Source of the DNA: Gemmatimonadota bacterium
GTDB taxonomy: Bacteria > JAAXHH01
Direction of reading: 5' to 3'
DNA length: 64,000 bases
Assembly: GCA_009838645.1 (NCBI GenBank)
Contig: VXRC01000004.1
Coordinates: 62,001-126,000 of the forward strand
This document shows, piece after piece, positions 33,608 through 43,217 of the stretch. Below the pieces are notes generated by a model, which had not been told where the DNA came from, did no database searches, and saw nothing but the letters and a program-made list of their open reading frames with translations. Each line of letters opens with the position of its first letter. Positions within the stretch are counted from its first letter, which is position 1. The position numbers and the translations under genes were made by a program.

Positions 33608-34759
33608 TCAGTCGCCGAACAACTCGTCCCGGATCCGGTTGAGGAATCCCCGGTCGTTTTCCGGCGTCTTCCCGCTGTGAAGGCGGGACAACTCCTGGTA
33701 CAGTTCCTTTTCGCGGCCGGTGAGTTCCGTGGGCGTCCACACGATGACCTTTACGAGCTGGTCGCCCTGGCCGTACCCGTTGAGGTGGGGCATGCCCTTG
33801 CCCCGCAGCCGGAACACCTTGCCGAACTGGGTACCGGGGGGGATGGTGAGACGGACTTTGCCCGAGAGGGTCGGGACTTCGACCTGGTCGCCCAGAGCCG
33901 CCTGGCTGAAACTGAGCGGCATGACATAGATGACGTCGTCGTCCTGCCGTTCGAAGAACTCGTGGGGCTCCTGTTCGATGACCACGAGCACGTCGCCCGC
34001 CGGACCGCCGCGGATCCCCACGTGGCCCTGGCCCTGGAGGCGCATGTAGTTCCCGTCGCCGGCGCCGGTCGGGATATCCACTTTGAGCGTAACCGTCTTC
34101 ACCTGCCTGCCCTGCCCCTGGCACGCGCTGCAGGGCCGGTCTATGGTCTTCCCCTGCCCCTGGCAGCTCGGGCAGGTCGTCACGTTCATCACGACGCCGA
34201 ACAGGGAGTTCGCGCGCTGCTGCACCTGGCCCTGACCGTGGCAGGTTGGACAGGTCCGCACGCCGTCCCGGTCGGCGGCGCCGACGCCCTCGCAACTGTC
34301 GCAGGGCACGTAACGTTTGATGCGTATCGTCTTGCTGACGCCCTGGGCCAGTTCTTCCAGGGTCAGCTTGAGGTTCACCCGCAGATCCTCGCCGCGGTTG
34401 CTTGCCCTCCCACGGGTCCGCCCGCCGAAGAGGTCGCCGAATATGCCACCCCCGAACAGGTTCCCCAGGATGTCCTCGAAGTCACCGGCGTGGGAAAAGT
34501 CCGCCCATTGGAAGCCGCCCGATCCGAAGTCGCTGGCCACGCCCTGGTGGCCGAATCGGTCGTACCGCGTGCGCTTGTCCGGATCGCTGAGCACCTCGTA
34601 GGCTTCGGCGGCGGTCTTGAATTTCTCTTCCGCCGCCTTGTCGTCCGGGTTCCGGTCCGGATGATACTGCATGGCAAGCTTCCGGTACGCCTTCTTGATA
34701 TCGTCCTCGGATGCCGAACGCGCCACGCCCAGGGTATCGTAGTAGTCCTGTTTATTCAT
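33608..34759 (-). CDS. dnaJ: Chaperone DnaJ (type A)
   Basis: A 383-residue co-chaperone with a J domain (YYDTLGVAR, then YHPDRNPDD carrying the HPD that stimulates DnaK), a Gly/Phe-rich linker ([17 protein letters not shown]), four C-x-x-C-x-G-x-G zinc repeats from about residue 150 ([32 protein letters not shown]) and a substrate-binding C-terminus. It follows grpE by 2 nt. dnaK, normally between grpE and dnaJ, is missing here and must be encoded elsewhere. Confidence 0.97.
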   Translation of the reverse strand: MNKQDYYDTLGVARSASEDDIKKAYRKLAMQYHPDRNPDDKAAEEKFKTAAEAYEVLSDPDKRTRYDRFGHQGVASDFGSGGFQWADFSHAGDFEDILGNLFGGGIFGDLFGGRTRGRASNRGEDLRVNLKLTLEELAQGVSKTIRIKRYVPCDSCEGVGAADRDGVRTCPTCHGQGQVQQRANSLFGVVMNVTTCPSCQGQGKTIDRPCSACQGQGRQVKTVTLKVDIPTGAGDGNYMRLQGQGHVGIRGGPAGDVLVVIEQEPHEFFERQDDDVIYVMPLSFSQAALGDQVEVPTLSGKVRLTIPPGTQFGKVFRLRGKGMPHLNGYGQGDQLVKVIVWTPTELTGREKELYQELSRLHSGKTPENDRGFLNRIRDELFGD

Positions 34760-34761
34760 CT

Positions 34762-35658
34762 TTAACTGGATCCCGATGTCTGGTTGCCGTCCTGGTTCTC
34801 CGTTTTCGCCTGGCCCGCCTGGTCCGCCTGGTCCACATGGTCCGCATGGTCCGGTGGTTTCTCCGGCGCGCGCGTCACGATGACCTTGGCCGCGCGCAGG
34901 ACCTTTTCATTAAGCGTGTAGCCCTTTTCTACCACGTTGATCACCGTTTCGGCCGGGTGTTCATCATTTTCTACGGCCATGACGGCTTCGTGCCGCGTGG
35001 GATCGAAGGGCGTTCCCTCCGCGGCGATCTCCTTCATCCCCGCCTTCTCCAGTTTCTCCAGGAATTGCTGCCGGATCATCTCGAAACCCTGGGCGAAGGA
35101 CCTGGTCTCGTCGGAGGTCTGCGGAGCCTGGAGGGCCCTTTCGATGTTGTCGAGGATGGGCAGCAGCTCGGTGATCAGCGATTCGCCCGCGTTCTTTACC
35201 AGCGCGGTGAACTCGCGGCCGGTCCGTTTCTTGTAGTTGTCGAACTCGGCGGCCAGACGGACCAGGCGGTCCTTGTAAAGCAGAACCTCCTCGGCCAGCC
35301 TGGCCTGTTCATCTTCCTCAGCATCGACCGCGGCCCCATCCGATGGCCCCCCGGAGTCCGCTTCGGCGCCGGACGCGGCGCCGGAAGTGGCCCCACCCGA
35401 CTGATCCTCCGCCCCGGCCGCTGGTCCGTTACTCGGTTCGGCGCTATGGTCCGCCCCGGCCGCCGGTCCATTTCCCGCCCCGGCGTCATGGTCCGGTCCG
35501 GCCGCGGAATCGGCCCCGGCCGCGGAATCGGCCCCGGCCGCGGAATCGGCCCCGGCCCCGGGGTCGCTATCCTCCTCCGTGGACCCGGTCACTTCGGCTG
35601 CGTCACCGGGCGACGCCGCAGACTCGAAAACGGCTTCCTCTTCCTTGCCCATAGTCAC
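34762..35658 (-). CDS. grpE: Nucleotide exchange factor GrpE with repeat-rich ends
   Basis: A 298-residue GrpE. The core (about 115-275) has the coiled coil and the family end LRAAKVIVT. About 115 N-terminal residues are Ala/Gly/Asp-rich, including three exact DSAAGA units from an 18-bp repeat, far longer than the usual acidic N-terminus. The last 30 residues contain [12 protein letters not shown], from 9-bp repeats. AGGAGG lies 6 nt before the GTG at 35658; ATG at 35652 is the alternative. GrpE releases ADP from DnaK. Confidence 0.94.
   Translation of the reverse strand: MTMGKEEEAVFESAASPGDAAEVTGSTEEDSDPGAGADSAAGADSAAGADSAAGPDHDAGAGNGPAAGADHSAEPSNGPAAGAEDQSGGATSGAASGAEADSGGPSDGAAVDAEEDEQARLAEEVLLYKDRLVRLAAEFDNYKKRTGREFTALVKNAGESLITELLPILDNIERALQAPQTSDETRSFAQGFEMIRQQFLEKLEKAGMKEIAAEGTPFDPTRHEAVMAVENDEHPAETVINVVEKGYTLNEKVLRAAKVIVTRAPEKPPDHADHVDQADQAGQAKTENQDGNQTSGSS
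34806..34862. repeat. 9-bp repeat in the 3' end of grpE
   Basis: Copies of cctggtccg and catggtccg 9-mers in frame, encoding the Asp/Gln/Ala tail. Confidence 0.9.
35502..35555. repeat. 18-bp tandem repeat, three exact copies, in grpE
   Basis: ccgcggaatcggccccgg at 35502, 35520 and 35538; related degenerate copies extend left to about 35420. Confidence 0.95.
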
Positions 35659-35699
35659 CTCAAACCTCCTGTCACTTCACCGAAACTCAATTCGGACGA

Positions 35700-35815
35700 C
35701 CTTTTTCGGTTCCGCCCGTTCCGCGAGTTCTGCCCGTTCGATCCGCTTTACCTGTTCTGCCGGTTCTGCAATGTCCGTTCGTTCTGCAATGTCTGCCAGG
35801 TAACGCCCGGACGCG
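35700..35815. repeat. Degenerate ttctgcccg repeats between hrcA and grpE
   Basis: The 234-bp gap is dominated by 9-mer-like units (cggttctgc, cgttctgca, ctgcccgtt). No gene is seen. Confidence 0.8.
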
Positions 35816-35837
35816 ACAGGCATATCAAAACGAAGCG

Positions 35838-35868
35838 GGCGTGATCGCTCACGTCCGCTGGTAATCCG
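35838..35868 (-). terminator. Possible terminator after hrcA
   Basis: Minus strand: AGCGGACGTGA pairs with TCACGCCCGCT (one mismatch), GCGA loop, then TCGTTTTG. The T-run is short, so it may only attenuate transcription into grpE. Confidence 0.4.
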
Positions 35869-35892
35869 GTTCGCTGCGAAAACCCCTGGGAC

Positions 35893-36924
35893 TCAAGCGA
35901 ATTTCGTATTCAGGTACCTCGCCGTGTAGCCGACGACGGACATCAACCGCGCGTAGGGCATGCGCGTAGGGCCGATCACCCCGATCACGCCCGTCATGTC
36001 GCCGATCCGGTAGGTCGAAGTCACCACGCTGCACGAGGTTACTTCGCGTTGCCCGTTCTCGCGCCCGATGGTGACGGCGATCCGGTTGTCGTGATGGCGC
36101 TCGCTCAGCCAGTGCGCCACCGTCCGCTTGTGTTCGAGAAACTGCAGCAGCGACGAAAGCTTCGTGTAGTCCGTCACGAACTCCGGCTGCGACACGATAT
36201 AGGTCGTGCCGCCGATATGGGTTTTCTCGTTTTCCTCGAAATCGAAGAGAAATTCGCTGTACTGGATGAACAACTGCACGATCTTCCGCCTGGACTGCGG
36301 CGCGTCTTCCAGGCGTTCGTCGAGCTGGCCCCGGATCTCCCTGAGGGAACAGCCGGACAGCCGCTCGTTCAGGAACCAACTCGCGCTGTCGAGCCGGTCT
36401 TTGGGGATATCGGCATCGAGTTCGGCGACGATGCTCCTGACCAGTCCGGAAGCGAGGGTCAGCACCAGCATCACCTTGCGGCGGGCGACCGGGATCAACT
36501 CCACCCGTTCGAGCCTGCCGTCGTACAGTTTCGGCGCCAGCGCCACGCCGACTTCCCGGCATACGAGGCCCAGAATCTGCGCGGTGTGGCTCAGCAGCTC
36601 CTGCACGCTGAGCCAGTCGTTCTCCAGTTCGAGATGGATCCGCTCCCGGTCCCGCTTGTTGATGGGCCGCATGCGGAGGAGGGCGTCCACGTAATACCGG
36701 TAACCCTTGTCCGTCGGCACCCCTCCTGCGGAGGGATGGGGCCGGGAGATGTAGCCCGCATCCTCGAGGTTCACCATGGTATTGCGCACCGTCGCCGGGC
36801 TGACGTCGAGCGGACCCTGGCTGGCGATCGAACGGGAACCGACGGGCTGGCCCGTGGACACGTGGTGTTCCACCAGGTTCCGCAGTATATCCTTGTCCCG
36901 GTCTGTTTGAAGGGTGTATGCCAT
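35893..36924 (-). CDS. hrcA: Heat-inducible transcription repressor HrcA
   Basis: A 343-residue repressor with an N-terminal winged helix (DKDILRNLVEHHVSTGQPVGS, then SPATVRNTMVNLEDAGYI) and the HrcA sensor domain ending in IGVIGPTRMPYARLMSVV. The ATG at 36924 follows GCAGGATCGAA. It heads hrcA-grpE-dnaJ-prmA-rsmE. Despite this, no CIRCE inverted repeat (TTAGCACTC/GAGTGCTAA) is visible between its promoter and start. Confidence 0.95.
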   Translation of the reverse strand: MAYTLQTDRDKDILRNLVEHHVSTGQPVGSRSIASQGPLDVSPATVRNTMVNLEDAGYISRPHPSAGGVPTDKGYRYYVDALLRMRPINKRDRERIHLELENDWLSVQELLSHTAQILGLVCREVGVALAPKLYDGRLERVELIPVARRKVMLVLTLASGLVRSIVAELDADIPKDRLDSASWFLNERLSGCSLREIRGQLDERLEDAPQSRRKIVQLFIQYSEFLFDFEENEKTHIGGTTYIVSQPEFVTDYTKLSSLLQFLEHKRTVAHWLSERHHDNRIAVTIGRENGQREVTSCSVVTSTYRIGDMTGVIGVIGPTRMPYARLMSVVGYTARYLNTKFA

Positions 36925-37010
36925 TTCGATCCTGCAGTCAGCATGGTCTGAAAGGAGGACGGTCAAGGGCCGGGTCCGGAAGCGGCGAAGCCCGAAAAAA
37001 ACTGATTCTT

Positions 37011-37039
37011 TATTTACGAATCGCACCGGTCGATGTCAA
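37011..37039 (-). promoter_or_regulatory. Promoter of hrcA
   Basis: Minus strand: TTGACA (37039-37034), 17-bp spacer, TAAATA (37016-37011). Initiation near 37004 leaves a leader of about 80 nt. Confidence 0.7.
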
Positions 37040-37093
37040 GCGAAAAGCTGGGCGCAACGGACGCCTTTCCCCCGGGCACGCAATGACTTTTAC

Positions 37094-37123
37094 TTGACTG
37101 CGGGAGGGCGCCTCGGCTATATT
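37094..37123 (+). promoter_or_regulatory. Promoter of the CDP-alcohol phosphatidyltransferase gene
   Basis: TTGACT (37094-37099), 18-bp spacer, TATATT (37118-37123), back-to-back with the hrcA promoter. Confidence 0.6.
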
Positions 37124-37259
37124 CCCGCAACATGTTTCCAGCCATGTAAACCTTCGCCGGGTTCCGTCCGTCGACCCGGTTGCGCGGTGTACCGTGAGGC
37201 GGGTAAGACGGAGCGGGAAGCAGGCGGGAACGCGCTGCGGCCCGATGCGGGAGTTTGCC

Positions 37260-37859
37260 ATGCTGAGTTCGAAAGTGAAGACATGGTACGTGAACATGCT
37301 GGGCCCCTTCGTCCGTACGTCCGTGCGATTCGGGATACATCCCAACGCGCTGACCATGATCGGCTTCGGGATCACCCTGGTCTCGGCCTGTCTCTTCGGA
37401 CTCGGCGCTTTCAGATGGGCGGGCCTGGTCATGTTCATCGGCGGCAGCTGCGACGTGCTGGACGGGCATCTCGCCCGGGAGACGGGCACCCGAAGCACCT
37501 TCGGGGCGCTCCTCGATTCCACGCTGGACCGCTACGCTGAGATCGCCGTATTCATCGGCATCATCGCCTTCTATCTCTTCAACGCGGCAGACAGCGCGTT
37601 GAACGCCTACTGGGTGCTGGCGTCCGTGATGGCGATCAGCGGCTCCCTGATGGTCAGTTATGTACGCGCCCGCGCGGAGGGACTCGGCCAGGAATGCACC
37701 GTGGGACTCATGCAGCGGCCTGAACGGATCGTTTGTCTCGGTCTGGGCGCGCTGCTCGGGGAAACGTACCTGCCCGTCGCACTGGTCCTGATTGCCGTGG
37801 TGTCGAACTTCACGGCCATAACCCGCCTGTTCCACATACGCAGGTCATCGAAGGATTAA
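37260..37859 (+). CDS. CDP-alcohol phosphatidyltransferase family membrane protein
   Basis: A 199-residue integral membrane enzyme. The class motif D-x2-D-G-x2-A-R-x8-G-x3-D-x3-D is complete (CDVLDGHLAR, then GALLDSTLD). Several membrane helices surround it. It would transfer a CDP-activated lipid onto an alcohol such as inositol phosphate or glycerol phosphate. The short form and motif spacing recall the inositol-phosphate/archaetidyl type more than PgsA, but the acceptor cannot be settled. GGGAG lies 7 nt before the ATG at 37260; earlier ATGs have no site. Confidence 0.87.
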   Translation: MLSSKVKTWYVNMLGPFVRTSVRFGIHPNALTMIGFGITLVSACLFGLGAFRWAGLVMFIGGSCDVLDGHLARETGTRSTFGALLDSTLDRYAEIAVFIGIIAFYLFNAADSALNAYWVLASVMAISGSLMVSYVRARAEGLGQECTVGLMQRPERIVCLGLGALLGETYLPVALVLIAVVSNFTAITRLFHIRRSSKD

Positions 37860-37978
37860 AGAAGGTTCCGGGATCCGGGAGATCCCCGGTGCGCGGGAAA
37901 ACGGGAAGGCGGACCGTCCTTCGTTGACGCGGTTCCCAAAGCGAAGCGCGACGGCCTTACGTCACAGGAGTTGGGTTC

Positions 37979-39661
37979 ATGTGGGCTAAAAACAGGAAAA
38001 TCACCCTGGCCTTGCTGGTGGTCATCGGTCTGCTGGGTACCGTATGGGTCATCAGGCACGACCGGGCGCAGGCGGTCGGCGATCAGCAGTACGACCTGAA
38101 ACTGCTGCAGCAGGTCGTGGACCGCATCCGCGCCAAGTACGTGGACGACCTGAACGAAGGAGAAGCGATCGACGCAGCCATTCGCGGCATGCTCGGCACG
38201 CTCGATCCCTACACGGAGTTCCTGGCGAAAAAGCAGAGCGACGAGATGAAAATGATGCAGATTCAGGGGAAGTACGGTGGATTGGGCATCAGGATCCAGA
38301 AGCAGGAGAACGCCCTGGTCGTCGTCGCGCTGTTTGACGACACGCCGGCCTTCGACGTCGGCCTGCAGACCGGCGACCGCATCGTGCGGATCGAGGAATC
38401 GTCCACGGCCGACATCGACGTGTCGCAGGCGGCGGACCTCCTCCGGGGAAGTCCCGGGACTTCCGTGAAGATTTCGGTCAGCAGGGAAGGCGAGGACGCG
38501 TTCATCGACTTCACGGTGACGCGGGCCATCATCACCATACCCGTGGTTCCTTACGTGGGCATGCTGGAAGGCGATACCGGCTACATCAAGCTGAACCAGT
38601 TTACCGAAGACGCCTCTATTCAGGTGGAACAGGCGTTGAAACAGCTACAGGCGCAGGGCGCCGGCGGGTATCTGTTGGATCTGCGGGGCAACCCGGGGGG
38701 CTTGCTGGAGCAGGCCGTGGACGTTGCCGGGAAGTTCCTGCCGGAGGACCGTCTCATTGTGTACACCATGGGCAGGCCCGGTTCGGATCAGCGGTCGTAT
38801 CACGCGCCGGAATCCTACACGCTGGAGGACGCGCCGCTGGTGGTGCTCGTCGACCGGTTCAGCGCCAGCGCGTCCGAGATCGTCGCCGGGGCGATCCAGG
38901 ATTGGGACCGCGGCGTCGTGGCCGGCCAGCCGACCTTCGGCAAGGCTTCGGTGCAGCAGATATTCCCCATGAATCAGGGGACGGCCCTGAAGATCACGAC
39001 GGCGAGGTACTACACGCCGAGCGGCAGGCTCATACAGAAGACCGGGGAGCGCACGGGAGAAAGCGTCGCGTCGGATTCCTCGCCGGGTGAAACGGACGGG
39101 TCCGACAGGACGTCGTACGAGACGAGAATCGGACGGACCGTTTACGGCGGCGGCGGCATCGCGCCGGACGTGGAGATCGAGGTCCCGGCATACCCCAACC
39201 TGATCCGCGCCCTGAACAACCAGAGCATGTTCATCAAGTTCGCCATCCACTACGTGTCGAACAACCCCGAAGCGGACCCGTCGACTTTCGACGTCACGGA
39301 CGAGATGATCAACGCCTTTCGCCGGTTCGTCGAGACGCGGTCCTTCACCTACGCCTCCGTGGCGGAACAGTCGCTCGACGAACTGGAAGAGATCGTCCGG
39401 GACCGCGCGCCGGCCGACGACGTGATGGAATCGCTCGCCGACCTGCGGGGCAAACTGAACCGTCAGCGCGAGCTGGAGTACTCCAGGCACCGGGACCTGC
39501 TCGTTGCCCGCATCGGTACGGAGATCAGCGCGAAACTCTGGGGTACCGCGGGCCGTTATGCCTTCGCCGCCAGGCACGACCCCCTGATCAGGGCGTCCCT
39601 GGAGATCCTGAATGACGAACGGGAATACCGGAAGCTGCTCGGTAACGATCCCGCGGAATAG
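37979..39661 (+). CDS. ctpA: C-terminal processing peptidase (S41, CtpA-like)
   Basis: A 560-residue periplasmic serine protease anchored by one N-terminal helix (8-25). A PDZ domain (about 95-185) binds substrate C-termini. The catalytic region has LDLRGNPGGLL (234-244), SASASE (295-300) with the nucleophile Ser, and Lys322 in TFGKAS. About 180 C-terminal residues after the catalytic domain form a helical region. AGGAG lies upstream of the ATG. It precedes tRNA-Leu. Confidence 0.94.
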   Translation: MWAKNRKITLALLVVIGLLGTVWVIRHDRAQAVGDQQYDLKLLQQVVDRIRAKYVDDLNEGEAIDAAIRGMLGTLDPYTEFLAKKQSDEMKMMQIQGKYGGLGIRIQKQENALVVVALFDDTPAFDVGLQTGDRIVRIEESSTADIDVSQAADLLRGSPGTSVKISVSREGEDAFIDFTVTRAIITIPVVPYVGMLEGDTGYIKLNQFTEDASIQVEQALKQLQAQGAGGYLLDLRGNPGGLLEQAVDVAGKFLPEDRLIVYTMGRPGSDQRSYHAPESYTLEDAPLVVLVDRFSASASEIVAGAIQDWDRGVVAGQPTFGKASVQQIFPMNQGTALKITTARYYTPSGRLIQKTGERTGESVASDSSPGETDGSDRTSYETRIGRTVYGGGGIAPDVEIEVPAYPNLIRALNNQSMFIKFAIHYVSNNPEADPSTFDVTDEMINAFRRFVETRSFTYASVAEQSLDELEEIVRDRAPADDVMESLADLRGKLNRQRELEYSRHRDLLVARIGTEISAKLWGTAGRYAFAARHDPLIRASLEILNDEREYRKLLGNDPAE

Positions 39662-39713
39662 AAGCGGCGGCAAGCCGCCGGCAGAGACCCGGGCACCTAA
39701 GTACGCGGGCTTC

Positions 39714-39795
39714 GCGAGGGTGGCGGAACTGGTATACGTGCTGGATTTAGGATCCAGTGGGGCAACCCATGGGGGTTCGACTCCCCCCCCTCGCA
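39714..39795 (+). tRNA. tRNA-Leu (anticodon TAG)
   Basis: An 82-nt class II tRNA: acceptor GCGAGGG/CCCTCGC with discriminator A, anticodon stem CTGGA/TCCAG around TTTAGGA, a variable arm (TGGGGCAACCCA), and T-loop GGTTCGACTCC. The 3' CCA is not encoded. Confidence 0.95.
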
Positions 39796-39917
39796 TCTTG
39801 CCCGGGGTTTTGTCACAGGCCCCGGATCCCGGGCGCTTTTCCGTTGACACATCACCCCCTCCACGGTTAATTACGACGGCTTGACGAACAGCGGCCGCAA
39901 CGCTTAGGGTGCGCGGC

Positions 39918-39990
39918 CGGTCTAAGCGGCGCCGGCCGGTCAGCCCGGTCGGCCCGGTTCAGATCGGTCCGGTCCGGACAGGCAGGCAAG
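39918..39990. repeat. GGTC-rich repeats upstream of tig
   Basis: Degenerate copies of cggtcggcc and cggtccgg-type units fill the region just before the tig ribosome-binding site. Confidence 0.8.
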
Positions 39991-40016
39991 CGAGCGAGGC
40001 GAAGGGAGCGATTGGC

Positions 40017-41264
40017 TTGAACTACACGGTTTCCGAACCCAAACCCTGGAAACGCGTCCTGGAGATCGAAGTGCCCTCCGACGCGATTCAGTCCGAACTG
40101 AACGAGGCCTACGCGCGTTACAGTAGAGAGGTGCGCCTTCCCGGGTTCCGCCGGGGCAAGGTTCCCTTGAGCGTGCTCAAGGCGCAACTCGGCAATGAAA
40201 TCCGCGCGGAAGTGCTGGAAAAGAAGATCCCGGAATATCTGAACAGCGCACACGAGCGCGCGGAGATCAAGCCCATCAGCCAACCCGTGATCGAAGAGAT
40301 CGACTTCGACGAGGGGCAGGACCTGAAACTTCGGGCCAGCGTGGAAGTCAAGCCCGCCATCGAACTGAAACAGTATAAGGAACTGCGGGTGACCCGGCGG
40401 ACCGTGAATGTGACGGACGAGGAGGTGGACCAGCGGCTCGAGAGGCTGCGGGAACGCTATGCCAGCGTGGTTCGGATCGACGGGGAAGCGGAGAAGGACC
40501 ACTTCATCCGTGCCGATATTCAGCACGCCGATGCCAGCGGGGTGCCGATCATCGGTCGCAAGGAAGAGAACCAGTTCTTCCAGGTCGGTTCGGGACGGCT
40601 GGGCGAGGGGTTCGATAACCAACTGGCCGGCGTCCGGGCCGACGAGGACCGGACCGTGAAGACCACGCTGCCCTCCGACTACCCCGACGAAAACCTGGCG
40701 GGCCAGGAGGCCTGTTTCATCGTGCGCGTCCACGAAGTGCTGGAAAGGCAGTTGCCGGAAGCGGACGACGATTTCGCCGTGGACATCGGCATGGAGAGCC
40801 TGGACGCCCTGAAGCAGTCTGTCCGCGAGGAAATCGAACGGGAACCGGACCTGGAGCTGCGCAGGGACCTGGTCACGCAGGTCGTGGACGCCCACGACTT
40901 CGAAGTCCCCGAGTCCATGATGACGGCCTTTCTCGACCAGGTCGTAACCGACGCGCGCCGGTCGACGCGGGGCCGGGACGAAGTCGACGAGAACGCCCTT
41001 CGCCAGGAGTACCGCCCAGTGGCGAACAGCCAGATCATGCGCCACCTCATTCTGGACGCCATCGCGGAACAGGAAGGGCTGGAGGTGGACCAGGAGGAGC
41101 TGGACGAGCGGCTGGAGGCCGTCGCGGCAAGGGGACAGGCCTCGATCGACCAGGTCCGCAGGCTCTTCCGTGAGAACGGAAGGCTGGACCGCATCGAAGC
41201 GGATCTGAGGGAAGAGAAAGTCGTTGAATTCCTCGTGCAGCACGCCGACATACAAACGGAGTAG
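40017..41264 (+). CDS. tig: Trigger factor
   Basis: A 415-residue ribosome-bound chaperone and prolyl isomerase. The start is a TTG at 40017: GAAGGGAG lies 9 nt upstream and the product then begins NYTVSEPKPWKRVLEIEVP, the family N-terminus. The ribosome-docking signature is GFRRGKVPL. An FKBP-like domain (about 155-240) and a helical C-terminus follow. The stop codon lies inside a duplicated 21-bp segment. It leads tig-clpP-clpX-lon. Confidence 0.94.
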   Translation: MNYTVSEPKPWKRVLEIEVPSDAIQSELNEAYARYSREVRLPGFRRGKVPLSVLKAQLGNEIRAEVLEKKIPEYLNSAHERAEIKPISQPVIEEIDFDEGQDLKLRASVEVKPAIELKQYKELRVTRRTVNVTDEEVDQRLERLRERYASVVRIDGEAEKDHFIRADIQHADASGVPIIGRKEENQFFQVGSGRLGEGFDNQLAGVRADEDRTVKTTLPSDYPDENLAGQEACFIVRVHEVLERQLPEADDDFAVDIGMESLDALKQSVREEIEREPDLELRRDLVTQVVDAHDFEVPESMMTAFLDQVVTDARRSTRGRDEVDENALRQEYRPVANSQIMRHLILDAIAEQEGLEVDQEELDERLEAVAARGQASIDQVRRLFRENGRLDRIEADLREEKVVEFLVQHADIQTE

Positions 41265-41285
41265 GCCGACATACAAACGGAGTAG
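41244..41285. repeat. 21-bp tandem duplication containing the tig stop codon
   Basis: Two identical 21-bp copies (41244-41264, 41265-41285), each ending in TAG, in the same frame. The second copy is a silent spare end just before the clpP ribosome-binding site. Confidence 0.97.
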
Positions 41286-41297
41286 AAGGAGCGCATC

Positions 41298-41921
41298 ATG
41301 TTAGTGCCGATGGTGATTGAACAGACGGGCCGCGGGGAACGGGCCTACGACATCTACTCTCTGCTGCTGAAGAACCGCATCGTCTTCATCGGCATGCCGA
41401 TCGACGACACCATCGCGAACCTGGTGATCGCCCAGTTGCTCTACCTCCAGTACGAAGACGCCGAAAAGGACATCAAGCTGTACATCAACAGTCCCGGCGG
41501 CAGCATCACCGCGGGACTCGCCATTTACGACACCATGCAGTTCATCCAGCCCGACGTGGAGACCTACTGCCTGGGCATGGCCGCGAGCATGGGCGCCTTC
41601 CTCCTCACGGCGGGCGGGACCGGCAAACGTTATGCCCTGCCCTATTCGCGCATTCTGATCCACCAGCCTTCCATCCCCCACATGGCCGGCACGGCCAAGG
41701 ACATCGAGATCCAGGCCGAGGAAATGCTGCGCATGAAGCGTACCATGAACGAGATCATGGCCCACCATACCGGACAGTCGGTGGACAAGATCGAAGCGGA
41801 TACGGACCGGGACTTCTGGATGTCGCCGGAACAGGCCGTGGAGTACGGTTTGGTGGACCACGTGGTCGAAACCGCCGCTTCCAAGGCCATCGCCGAGTCG
41901 CTGAACGGCAAAATCGCCTAG
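41298..41921 (+). CDS. clpP: ATP-dependent Clp protease proteolytic subunit
   Basis: A 207-residue ClpP. The catalytic triad is Ser97 (GMAASMGAF), His122 (LIHQPS) and Asp172 (TDRDFW). The N-terminus [21 protein letters not shown] is the standard form. GAAGGAG precedes the ATG at 41298. It forms the tetradecameric chamber fed by ClpX, encoded 9 nt downstream. Confidence 0.98.
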   Translation: MLVPMVIEQTGRGERAYDIYSLLLKNRIVFIGMPIDDTIANLVIAQLLYLQYEDAEKDIKLYINSPGGSITAGLAIYDTMQFIQPDVETYCLGMAASMGAFLLTAGGTGKRYALPYSRILIHQPSIPHMAGTAKDIEIQAEEMLRMKRTMNEIMAHHTGQSVDKIEADTDRDFWMSPEQAVEYGLVDHVVETAASKAIAESLNGKIA

Positions 41922-41930
41922 GATCGGACC

Positions 41931-43187
41931 ATGAAGAAACGATCGACACCGCGGGACCTGCGCTGCTCCTTCTGCAACCGGAACGCCGACGAGGTGGAAC
42001 GCCTCATCACGGGTCCGAACGTGTACATCTGCAACGAGTGCATCCTGATGTGCAACGGGATCCTCGAGGAGGAGATGAGCCGCAGCACCCTGTCGACGGT
42101 CGAGCATCTTCCGCTGCCTACGGAGATCAAGGAAGCGCTCGACGAATACGTCATCGGCCAGGAACAGGCCAAGAAGGTGCTTTCCGTGGCCGTGTACAAC
42201 CACTACAAGCGGATACAGCACGGGGCCGCCCAGACCGGCCAGGACGACGTGGAGCTCGAGAAGAGCAACATCATGCTGATCGGTCCCACCGGCACCGGCA
42301 AGACGCTCCTGGCCCAGACCCTGGCGAAGATGCTCCACGTGCCGTTCTGCATCGCGGACGCCACGGTGCTCACGGAGGCCGGATACGTGGGCGAAGACGT
42401 GGAGAGCGTCCTGGTCCGCCTGCTCCAGGCCGCGGATTACGACGTGCCGAAAGCGGAAAGCGGCATCGTCTATATCGACGAGGTCGACAAGGTGGCGCGC
42501 AAGTCGGCAAACCCCTCCATCACCCGCGACGTGTCGGGAGAAGGGGTGCAGCAGTCCCTGCTCAAGATGCTGGAAGGAACCATCGCCAACGTACCTCCAA
42601 AGGGCGGCCGGAAACACCCCGAACAGAACTTTGTCCAGATCAACACGCGGAACATCCTCTTCATCTGCGGCGGCGCTTTCGACGATCTCGACCAGATCAT
42701 CGAACGGCGGACCGCGGAAGGGACCATCGGATTCGGCGGCGTGTCGAGGAATTCCGCGGGCCGCAATACGAGTGAACTCCTCGCCCGGGTCGAACCGGAT
42801 GACCTGCTGCAGTACGGCCTCATCCCGGAGATCATCGGCCGGCTGCCGGTGATCGCCACGCTGGGCGAACTGGACGCCGACGCCCTCATGGAAATCCTCC
42901 TCAAGCCCAAAAACGCCCTCGTGAAGCAGTACCAGCGGCTGCTCGAAATGGAAGACGTCAAGCTGACCTTCACGGACGAGTCGCTTCAGGCGGTTGTGAA
43001 CGAGGCAATGGACAAGAAGACAGGCGCGCGTTCGCTGCGGTCCATCCTCGAGGAAGTGATGCTGGACGTGATGTTCAACGCGCCGACGCAGGAAGACCTG
43101 AGTGAAGTGATCGTCACCGGGGAGACCGTCACGGAGAAATCGCCGCCCGTCTACGTTCAGGGTAAGGAAAGCAAGCAAAGCGCCTGA
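41931..43187 (+). CDS. clpX: Clp protease ATP-binding subunit ClpX
   Basis: A 418-residue AAA+ unfoldase. The zinc-binding domain has Cys12, Cys15, Cys34 and Cys37. Walker A is GPTGTGKT (118-125) and Walker B is IVYIDEVDK. The RKHPEQNF stretch and the sensor and C-terminal domains are intact. It delivers substrates to ClpP. Confidence 0.98.
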   Translation: MKKRSTPRDLRCSFCNRNADEVERLITGPNVYICNECILMCNGILEEEMSRSTLSTVEHLPLPTEIKEALDEYVIGQEQAKKVLSVAVYNHYKRIQHGAAQTGQDDVELEKSNIMLIGPTGTGKTLLAQTLAKMLHVPFCIADATVLTEAGYVGEDVESVLVRLLQAADYDVPKAESGIVYIDEVDKVARKSANPSITRDVSGEGVQQSLLKMLEGTIANVPPKGGRKHPEQNFVQINTRNILFICGGAFDDLDQIIERRTAEGTIGFGGVSRNSAGRNTSELLARVEPDDLLQYGLIPEIIGRLPVIATLGELDADALMEILLKPKNALVKQYQRLLEMEDVKLTFTDESLQAVVNEAMDKKTGARSLRSILEEVMLDVMFNAPTQEDLSEVIVTGETVTEKSPPVYVQGKESKQSA

Positions 43188-43217
43188 TCCCCCACCCCGC
43201 GGCATCAACAGTTTCCC

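Noticed and set aside
36925-37040. CIRCE operator at hrcA
   Set aside because: No TTAGCACTC/GAGTGCTAA-like inverted repeat is visible.
39800-39850. GC-rich hairpin after tRNA-Leu
   Set aside because: CCCGGGG/CCCCGGG pairing is possible but loop choice is ambiguous and the T-run weak; not listed as a terminator.
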